Source: Bacteroidales bacterium (GTDB taxonomy: Bacteria > Bacteroidota > Bacteroidia > Bacteroidales > P3). From it: a stretch of DNA of 21,885 nt. Below, piece after piece: positions 16,928-21,885 of this stretch. The stretch lies in assembly GCA_900771365.1 (NCBI GenBank), contig CAAGNU010000295.1, forward strand, positions 1 to 21,885. The letters are read 5' to 3'. Position numbers and translations under genes: made by a program. Position 1 is the first letter of the stretch, and the number at the start of each line of letters is the position of its first letter. The notes below the pieces were generated by a model. That model did no database searches and was not told the origin of the DNA. It saw nothing but the letters and a program-made list of their open reading frames with translations.

Positions 16928-17547
16928 CAATACGTGAATAAAGAGTTTGTTTCGGCATCAATCATGTTGTACACCACGCCCAAGTCCTCCTCGTTAGCCA
17001 CGAAGTCGAGCTTGTTCAGGTCCACAATGATGAATTTGCCCTTATTATACTTGTCAATCCAGTCCTCATAACGCTTGTTGAGGCCTGTGAGGTAGTCCAG
17101 GCGGATGCTGTTCTCATACTCGCGACCGCGGGTCTGGATGTTACGAATCAGCGTAGGCACATCGGCACGGAGGTAGATGAGCAGGTCTGGCGGCTGGAGG
17201 AACGACGAAACCAGCTCGAAGGTATGCTGGTAGTTGTCGAAGTCGCGTGTATTCATCAACCCCATGGCATGCAGATTGGGCGTGAAGATATAGGCATCCT
17301 CGTACAGCGTGCGGTCCTGGATGATGTTCTTATTCTCCTTCTGCACGTCCAGAAGCTGGCGGGTGCGGGTGTGGAGGTAGTAGATCTGGATATTGAAAGA
17401 CCACCTCCGCATATCCTCATAAAAACTGTTGATATACGGGTTCGATTCGGTCGACTCATATATTGGCCTATAGCCATAATGACGGGCCAACATTTTGGTC
17501 AATGTTGTCTTTCCTGATCCGATATTTCCTGCAATAGCGATGTGCAT
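16927..17547 (-). CDS. Deoxynucleoside kinase family protein
   Basis: A 206-residue cytoplasmic kinase of the dNK/dCK/dGK family, which phosphorylates deoxyribonucleosides for DNA-precursor salvage. Visible motifs are the P-loop GNIGSGKT (7-14), the catalytic ESTESNPYINSFYED region (31-45), QDRTLYEDAYIF with the Asp-Arg pair (78-79), and a lid RGREYE (140-145). The start at 17547 is chosen because MHIAIAGNIGSGKTT matches the family, and the upstream in-frame stretch contains a leader hairpin. It is coupled to kdsB by a TGATG junction. Which base it prefers cannot be told from these motifs. Confidence 0.92.
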   Translation of the reverse strand: MHIAIAGNIGSGKTTLTKMLARHYGYRPIYESTESNPYINSFYEDMRRWSFNIQIYYLHTRTRQLLDVQKENKNIIQDRTLYEDAYIFTPNLHAMGLMNTRDFDNYQHTFELVSSFLQPPDLLIYLRADVPTLIRNIQTRGREYENSIRLDYLTGLNKRYEDWIDKYNKGKFIIVDLNKLDFVANEEDLGVVYNMIDAETNSLFTY

Positions 17548-17569
17548 AATATGTCCATATTTGCCTATC

Positions 17570-17586
17570 CTTTTGGCAACCAAAAG
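17570..17586 (-). repeat. Leader hairpin of the deoxynucleoside kinase gene
   Basis: CTTTTGG and CCAAAAG flank a 3-base loop, 23 bases upstream of the start codon. It could influence translation initiation; no known riboswitch is recognised. Confidence 0.4.
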
Positions 17587-17619
17587 AATAAACATTTTAC
17601 TATTCTACTTTTAAAAAAG

Positions 17620-17627
17620 CAAATATA
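17620..17627 (-). promoter_or_regulatory. -7 element upstream of the deoxynucleoside kinase gene
   Basis: The minus strand reads TATATTTG, a good TAnnTTTG match. There is no clear TTTG 19-20 bases upstream, where the DNA is T-rich. It would give a leader of about 66 nt and could drive the long minus-strand run beginning with the kinase. Confidence 0.5.
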
Positions 17628-17854
17628 CGAAAAAAAATCGGAACATCTGCTTTTTTTCAAAAAAAAACTCATTTCAACATTAAAATTTGGAGGTTTATGA
17701 ATTGTGAAAAGTGAATTGAAAGACGACGGCTCCCGCCCTCCCCTTTCGAAATGTGGTGCCACGAAGTGCCGGGGCATGTTTCGAACAATAATTCCTTATC
17801 CAATTCTCAATTCAAAAACGACTCCCATCCCCCACTCACACTCTATAATCGAAA

Positions 17855-17892
17855 ACGGCATCCCTGCCCCAAAGAATGGGCTGGGATGCCGT
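17855..17892 (-). terminator. Terminator of the T9SS cargo gene
   Basis: ACGGCATCCC and GGGATGCCGT form the base of the stem, extended by a TGCCC/GGGCT pairing, with TTTTC following on the minus strand. It lies 27 bases after the stop codon at 17919. Confidence 0.8.
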
Positions 17893-17918
17893 AATGCAGT
17901 ATGTTGTTACATTTATAG

Positions 17919-18659
17919 TTAGAACACAATCACTTTTCGCATAGTTGCTCCAACCTTCACCAAATACATACCTGCCTGAGGCGTATTGAAGCTACAACGC
18001 TCTGCGTTATAGGAGGCAAGCTCGCGGCCTGAGAGGTCGAAAATCTTGACAAGCGTCTGTCCCTCACAGGCAACATTGATGGTATTTCCTGATGTATAGA
18101 CCTTTACATTATCGGGCAGCACGGACACGACACCCACGCCATTACGGTCGCCCACAGCGATTCCGACACCTGGGGCAACCTGGTAGTAGATCTCCTGCCA
18201 AGAGGCTTGATTGGTGGAGGTGTTCACGGCAACCTTGCCCCAGCCGAAATGGATTTCGCCACTGAGGATGAAGCGGAAACCGACATTGATGGTAGGTTCG
18301 AGGTTGAGATAAGCATCGCCCTGCGCATACCAGCCGCTATTGAAATCCACCATAGTGCCTTCTGCAAGGTTGGAGACACGGTCCCACTGCTCCTCGCTTG
18401 GGGTGACGATATTGTTGCCGCCCTCGCTCCACGCAAAAGTCAGTCCGCCGTTCTCAATCTCGTAGCCCGTGTCGGTATAGCCGTATGTGATACGGAATTC
18501 CACGGTGCCATCATTGTTAAAATCCAGTCCGTAAACGCCTTCGATAGCGGCTCCCGACCAATCGATAAAGGAACCCGTGGTCACACTGCCTTGACGGACC
18601 TGAGCAAAAGCATTCGTGGCAAAAAGCATTACTGCCAAAATGTAGATAGTTCTCTTCAT
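17919..18659 (-). CDS. Secreted protein with T9SS type A sorting domain
   Basis: A 246-residue exported protein. The signal peptide MKRTIYILAVMLFATNAFA is followed by a beta-rich region containing LDFNNDGTVEFRI (45-57), which resembles but does not complete an EF-hand-type calcium loop, and HFGWGKVAV (137-145), a pattern seen in small surface proteins of the choice-of-anchor type. Residues about 184-246 (NVKVYTSGNTINV, VKIFDLSGRELASY, AGMYLVKVG, RKVIVF) form a type IX secretion C-terminal domain that directs outer-membrane passage and anchoring. It has its own promoter and terminator. The role of the exported part is unknown; no enzyme motif is visible. Confidence 0.85.
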   Translation of the reverse strand: MKRTIYILAVMLFATNAFAQVRQGSVTTGSFIDWSGAAIEGVYGLDFNNDGTVEFRITYGYTDTGYEIENGGLTFAWSEGGNNIVTPSEEQWDRVSNLAEGTMVDFNSGWYAQGDAYLNLEPTINVGFRFILSGEIHFGWGKVAVNTSTNQASWQEIYYQVAPGVGIAVGDRNGVGVVSVLPDNVKVYTSGNTINVACEGQTLVKIFDLSGRELASYNAERCSFNTPQAGMYLVKVGATMRKVIVF

Positions 18660-18721
18660 AATATTGATTTTAAATTTTTTATAACTTATTTTTTTCTTTA
18701 CTATGCAACAAAAATGAAATG

Positions 18722-18752
18722 CAAAGTTACAACATTATCTTGAATATTGCAA
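18722..18752 (-). promoter_or_regulatory. Promoter of the T9SS cargo gene
   Basis: On the minus strand TTG (18750-18752) is followed after 20 bases by TAACTTTG (18722-18729), a good Bacteroidota primary promoter. The leader is about 55 nt and AT-rich. Confidence 0.7.
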
Positions 18753-18825
18753 TTTTTTTTCACTTTTATCTGTAATCGGTGAATGGCGAATTGGAAAGGC
18801 TCAAACTTCGCCGTAAGTCCGAGGC

Positions 18826-18881
18826 AGCTCCGAGGTAGGTCCGAGGCTTTTTCGCCCTTTTGTCGGAGCTACCTCGGAGCT
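18826..18881. repeat. 19-bp hairpin of AGCTCCGAGGTAG type
   Basis: AGCTCCGAGGTAGGTCCGA (18826-18844) pairs with 18863-18881 at 18 of 19 positions across an 18-base loop. The right arm is also the beginning of the 11-bp AGCT array. Confidence 0.75.
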
Positions 18882-18911
18882 ACAGCGAAGCTACGGCGAA
18901 GCTACCCCGAA
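18867..18911. repeat. 11-bp tandem repeat (AGCTACAGCGA), second locus
   Basis: AGCT starts at 18867, 18878, 18889 and 18900, every 11 bases, in units AGCTACCTCGG, AGCTACAGCGA, AGCTACGGCGA and AGCTACCCCGA. Same period and related unit as the array at 4080-4127, about 14.8 kb away. Confidence 0.8.
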
Positions 18912-18960
18912 GAAAGAGTGCAGATATTCCGTCCCAAAAAGGATAGCCATTTCGTCATTA

Positions 18961-19887
18961 TTAGAGGCGGATTTTGTACTTCAGCAAACGCTCGTCGAGC
19001 ATTTCTTCGGGAATGATTGCCTTTACCGCCTCGGCAAGGATGTTGAGCATACCTTCGCGCACATAGTCCTTGCGCACGAAGAGTGCCACATCGCGCGTGG
19101 GGACGGGATTGACGAGGGGACGGATGTTGCGCTGCATCGATTCGCGCAGCAGCCCGATGTGGAGCTTAGGCAGGACGGTGAAGCCGCCGTTGGAATCTAC
19201 AATCCTGACTAACACCGAGGTACATCCCGACTCGAAGAAGGAACTGTGCTTGATTTCCTGGTTGCAGAAATAGGGTATCTGCTGCTGGAAGCTGATCTCC
19301 TGCTTGAGGGCCCAGAGGCGGTCGGCGGGCATGTCCTGCGAGCATATCTCGGACTGCTCGTAGAGGGGGTCTTGAGGCGAGACGTAGGCCACGAACTGCT
19401 CATGATAGAGCGGAATTTCGAGGAGGTTTTCCTCCTTGTTGACGAACGACATGATGGCCACGTCGAGCTCGGCCTTCTTGAGTTTCTCGATGATGGTGTC
19501 GCGGTGCAGCTCCTGGGCGTAGATGTGCACGTCGGGATAGTGCGCGTTGAGGTAGGCGAACATCTCGGGCAGGATGTAGGGCACGATGGTGGGCGTGAGC
19601 CCCAGGCGGATGTCGCCCTCGGCCTTCTTACGCTCCGTGAGCGACATCTCCATGAGCTGCTTGGAGTTGAAGAGGACCACCTTGGCCTGATCTAGCACCT
19701 GCTGCCCTGCCATGGTGGGCACGACGGGATGGGCGTTGCGATCGAAGATGACGATGTCCAGCTCATCTTCAAGCTTGCGGATGAGGGAGCTGAGGGTTGA
19801 CTGGGTGACGCCGCATGATTCGGCTGCGCGGACAAAATGGCTATACTTATCGACTGCCACGATGTACTCTAATTGTTGTAATGTCAT
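18961..19887 (-). CDS. OxyR-like LysR-family regulator lacking the peroxidatic cysteine
   Basis: A 308-residue LysR-type transcription factor closely matching OxyR in length and layout. The N-terminal helix-turn-helix (MTLQQLEYIVAVDKYSHFVRAAESCGVTQSTLSSLIRKLE) is followed by a regulatory domain with GLTPTIVPYILPEM (96-109, Thr100 conserved). Canonical OxyR has GHC199 and C208. Here residues 197-199 are Glu-Ile-Ser and residue 208 is Cys, at the same numbering; another Cys is at 222. The usual 199-208 disulfide therefore cannot form. The start at 19887 fits the family; the frame stays open 119 codons upstream, but that stretch covers the promoter. It diverges from glmM. It may sense something else or be locked in one state. 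The symbol oxyR is withheld for that reason. Confidence 0.85.
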   Translation of the reverse strand: MTLQQLEYIVAVDKYSHFVRAAESCGVTQSTLSSLIRKLEDELDIVIFDRNAHPVVPTMAGQQVLDQAKVVLFNSKQLMEMSLTERKKAEGDIRLGLTPTIVPYILPEMFAYLNAHYPDVHIYAQELHRDTIIEKLKKAELDVAIMSFVNKEENLLEIPLYHEQFVAYVSPQDPLYEQSEICSQDMPADRLWALKQEISFQQQIPYFCNQEIKHSSFFESGCTSVLVRIVDSNGGFTVLPKLHIGLLRESMQRNIRPLVNPVPTRDVALFVRKDYVREGMLNILAEAVKAIIPEEMLDERLLKYKIRL

Positions 19888-20258
19888 AATGTTAAGATAT
19901 TTATTGATTATTGGTGTTTCCGCTGCAAAAATACATATAAATTTTGAATTATCGAGAAAATCCTTATCGAATATTTCAATAACGGTATCGCCTGAAGCTA
20001 TCGGCACGCTCGCCAGTATCGGAAAAACAAATTCCCAGAAGGCTAAAATCCGAGACCGCAGCCGTGGAGGTCTGCGGTGAGGTGCGGCGGCTGTGGCGAG
20101 GCGTATTCCAATAAGGCAATCCTTACTCGGGACACGGCGAAACGCATTTTTAACAAAAAGTATTTCTACCATTGTATAATATTTATCAAAAAAATGCGTT
20201 ACAAGGGACAAGAGCAGACAGATATGCTCTAATGAGAGTAACAATAATTAATATCAAT
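19888..20258. other. Shared upstream region of oxyR-like gene and glmM
   Basis: About 370 bases between divergent starts. It holds a -7 element for the regulator (19926-19933), two TTATCGA copies (19949-19955, 19964-19970), a hairpin ACCGCAG/CTGCGGT (20055-20078) and an 11-bp inverted repeat AACGCATTTTT/AAAAATGCGTT (20141-20151, 20190-20200). The GC-rich part (about 20040-20140) is open on the minus strand in frame with the regulator but has no recognisable protein features. Confidence 0.6.
19926..19970 (-). promoter_or_regulatory. Promoter and possible LysR site of the oxyR-like gene
   Basis: The minus strand carries TATTTTTG (19926-19933), a TAnnTTTG match giving a leader of about 30-40 nt. 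Upstream, TTATCGA occurs twice 15 bases apart on the plus strand, roughly 25-45 bases before the start point, where LysR proteins often bind. Autoregulation is inferred. Confidence 0.4.
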
Positions 20259-21647
20259 ATGAGTCTGATTAAATCTATTTCTGGCATCAGAGGCACCATC
20301 GGCGGCGTTCCCGGCGACGGCCTCAGTCCTATCGACGTGGTGAAATTCACGACGGCTTTCGCCACTTTCCTGCAGCGTCGCAACAACGAAGGCAAACGCC
20401 TCACCCTCGTGGTGGGCCGCGACGCTCGCCTCAGCGGAGCTATGGTTGACCGCCTCGTGGTCGGCACCCTCCAGGGCATGGGCATCGACGTCATCGAGAC
20501 CGGCCTCTCCACCACCCCCACCACCGAGATGTCTGTAATTGACAAGCACGCCGACGGCGGCATCATCATCACCGCCTCGCACAACCCCAAGCACTGGAAC
20601 GCACTGAAGCTCCTCAACGCCCGCGGCGAATTTATCGACGCCGCCGAAGGCAACGAGGTTATCCGCATCGCCGAAAGCGAGGACTACAGCTACGCCGAGG
20701 TGGACAATCTGGGCCAGGTGACCGAGGACCTCAACACCATCGACCACCACATCGAGCGCGTGCTCGCCCTGCCCCTCGTAGATTGCGACGCCATCGCCAA
20801 GGCCGGCTTCCGCGTATGCGTGGATGCCGTCAACTCCACGGGCGGCATCGCCATCCCCCGCCTGCTCCGCGCCCTGGGCGTGAAGGACGTGGTGGAGCTG
20901 AACTGCGAGCCCACGGGCCACTTCGCCCACAACCCCGAGCCCATACCGCAGAACCTCACCCAGATATCCGAAGCCGTGGCCAAGGAGCACTGCGACCTCG
21001 GCATCGTGGTTGACCCCGACGTGGACCGTCTGGCCCTCGTGTGCGAGACCGGCGAGATGTTCGGCGAGGAATACACCCTCGTCAGCGTGGCCGACTACGT
21101 ACTCAGCCACACCCCCGGCAACACCGTCAGCAACATGTCCTCTTCACGCGCCCTGCGCGACGTGACCCGCAAATACGCCGGCTGCCAGTACAACGCCAGC
21201 GCTGTGGGCGAGGTGAACGTCACCACCCTCATGCGCCAGACCGGCGCCATCATCGGCGGCGAGGGCAACGGCGGCGTCATCTACCCCGAGCTGCACTACG
21301 GCCGCGACGCCCTCGTGGGCGTGGCACTCTTCCTCACCCTCCTTGCCAAGAAGGGCATGAAGGTGAGCGAGCTCCGCAAAACCTACCCCGACTACATCAT
21401 CTCCAAAAACCGCAAAGACCTCACCCCCGACATGGACGTTGACGCCCTCCTCAAGAAAGTCGCCAACCAGTACTCTGCCGACAAATCCTGCCAGGTCAGC
21501 ACCATCGACGGCGTGAAGATCGACTTCGAGGACGGCTGGGTGCACCTCCGCAAGAGCAACACCGAACCCATCATCCGCATCTACAGCGAGGCCCACACCG
21601 AGGCCCGCGCCAACGAACTGGCCCAGCAGGTCATCGCACAAATCTAA
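20259..21647 (+). CDS. glmM: Phosphoglucosamine mutase
   Basis: Cytoplasmic alpha-D-phosphohexomutase, most likely converting glucosamine-6-P to glucosamine-1-P for UDP-GlcNAc and so for peptidoglycan and LPS. The 462-residue product has SGIRGTIGG at its start, the phosphoserine loop ITASHNPKHWNALK with Ser107, the metal loop DPDVDRLA (Asp252, Asp254, Asp256), the sugar-binding GEGNGGVIYP (Glu335), and the phosphate-binding RKSNTEPIIR (431-440). The ATG at 20259 (MSLIKSISGIRG) is chosen over an in-frame ATG at 20172 because the 29 extra residues are intergenic in character. Phosphomannomutase activity cannot be excluded from sequence. It diverges from the oxyR-like gene and ends in a strong terminator. 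Confidence 0.93.
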   Translation: MSLIKSISGIRGTIGGVPGDGLSPIDVVKFTTAFATFLQRRNNEGKRLTLVVGRDARLSGAMVDRLVVGTLQGMGIDVIETGLSTTPTTEMSVIDKHADGGIIITASHNPKHWNALKLLNARGEFIDAAEGNEVIRIAESEDYSYAEVDNLGQVTEDLNTIDHHIERVLALPLVDCDAIAKAGFRVCVDAVNSTGGIAIPRLLRALGVKDVVELNCEPTGHFAHNPEPIPQNLTQISEAVAKEHCDLGIVVDPDVDRLALVCETGEMFGEEYTLVSVADYVLSHTPGNTVSNMSSSRALRDVTRKYAGCQYNASAVGEVNVTTLMRQTGAIIGGEGNGGVIYPELHYGRDALVGVALFLTLLAKKGMKVSELRKTYPDYIISKNRKDLTPDMDVDALLKKVANQYSADKSCQVSTIDGVKIDFEDGWVHLRKSNTEPIIRIYSEAHTEARANELAQQVIAQI

Positions 21648-21682
21648 CTCACTCCCCTTGCTAAAAAGACATGAACATACAC

Positions 21683-21714
21683 AGTGGCGGATTCTGCAAT
21701 CCGCCACTTTTTTT
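21683..21714 (+). terminator. Rho-independent terminator of glmM
   Basis: AGTGGCGGATT and AATCCGCCACT form a perfect 11-bp stem with a 4-base loop, followed by a T-run (21708-21714). It lies 35 bases after the stop codon. Its stem carries the same GCGGATT/AATCCGC core as the palindromes at 15-91. Confidence 0.92.
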
Positions 21715-21795
21715 GTCCTTCGACGAGGAGTTCCAGAGCAGAAGTCCCCACTCCCGAGCCACGGATAATGAATAATCAGCCAACTACTCGCCCCC

Positions 21796-21885
21796 AGAGG
21801 CGTTTTGGAGGTCGAAACATTTGTTTAGAGGCTGCCAAGAGGCGTTTTGGAGGTCGAAACATTTGTTTAGAGACTCCCAGAGGCG
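21796..21885. repeat. 41-42 bp tandem repeat, cut by the window end
   Basis: AGAGGCGTTTTGGAGGTCGA starts at 21796 and 21838, and a third copy begins at 21879 and runs off the window. The first 35 bases of the two full units are identical; the last 6-7 bases vary slightly (GCTGCCA, ACTCCC). A minisatellite-like array; its full extent is outside the window. Confidence 0.85.

Larger units (their letters stand above)
17548..17918. other. Intergenic region between T9SS cargo gene and kinase gene
   Basis: About 370 bases without a gene. It contains the kinase leader with its hairpin (17570-17586) and -7 element (17620-17627), an AATTG-rich stretch (about 17698-17720 and 17800-17815), a weak inverted repeat around TTTCGAAATG (17744-17785), and the terminator at 17855-17892. 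A 72-codon open frame on the plus strand (17704-17922) crosses the terminator and has no recognisable features. Confidence 0.65.
18660..18960. other. Intergenic region between oxyR-like gene and T9SS cargo gene
   Basis: About 300 bases with the T9SS gene promoter (18722-18752), a 19-bp hairpin (18826-18881) and an 11-bp phased AGCT array (18867-18911). An open frame at 18783-19016 on the plus strand is built largely from these repeats and is not credible as a gene. Confidence 0.7.

Noticed and set aside
17704..17922. 72-codon open frame on the plus strand
   Set aside because: It reads through the terminator stem of the T9SS cargo gene and has no recognisable features.
18783..19016. 77-codon open frame on the plus strand
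   Set aside because: It is made mostly from the hairpin and 11-bp array and runs into the end of the oxyR-like gene on the other strand.
19888..20244. 119-residue N-terminal extension of the oxyR-like protein
   Set aside because: The helix-turn-helix begins at the very N-terminus in this family, and the extension covers the -7 element and divergent promoter region.
21796..21885. CRISPR array
   Set aside because: The segments between repeats are only 6-7 bases and similar to each other, and no cas gene is present.

Overview
The window looks like a chromosomal segment from a member of the Bacteroidales (Bacteroidota). The evidence is Bacteroidota-type promoters (TAnnTTTG at -7 with an upstream TTG/TTTG), A-rich leaders without strong Shine-Dalgarno sites, a type IX secretion sorting domain, an HU/SPOR membrane protein of the kind seen in this phylum, and an OmpA-like propeller protein resembling PorE. 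The genus cannot be fixed from the sequence; a gut or rumen Prevotella-like organism is a reasonable guess. Most genes are GC-rich at third codon positions, while intergenic DNA is AT-rich and full of small repeats.

Layout. Bases 1-395 hold palindromes, a short 3' coding remnant and the dnaK 3' hairpins. dnaK (minus) and murF (plus) diverge from a regulatory region with a strong sigma-54-like site. Bases 3887-5137 are a gene-free, repeat-dense block leading into a solitary PD-(D/E)XK endonuclease-like gene (plus). That gene converges on a coiled-coil outer-membrane-barrel gene (minus) across a shared terminator. A tRNA-Pro(GGG) follows (minus).

From about 17.6 kb down to 7.5 kb nine genes run on the minus strand with short gaps or overlaps: deoxynucleoside kinase, kdsB, HU/SPOR protein, trmB, yebC, rsmI, mgtC-like, lon, PorE-like OmpA protein. 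They mix nucleotide salvage, LPS synthesis (Kdo activation), tRNA/rRNA modification, translation support and protein quality control. Upstream of them is a T9SS cargo gene (minus) with its own promoter and terminator. An oxyR-like regulator (minus) and glmM (plus) diverge at about 20 kb. The window ends in a 41-42 bp tandem repeat.

Most genes are housekeeping. The most unusual points are: an OxyR homologue with serine at the exact peroxidatic cysteine position (199); a Cys/His cluster in the DnaK tail; a sigma-54-like promoter in front of dnaK; an 11-bp AGCT-phased repeat found at two distant places; and the repeat-packed block next to the orphan endonuclease gene. No complete novel multi-gene system can be demonstrated from this window alone.
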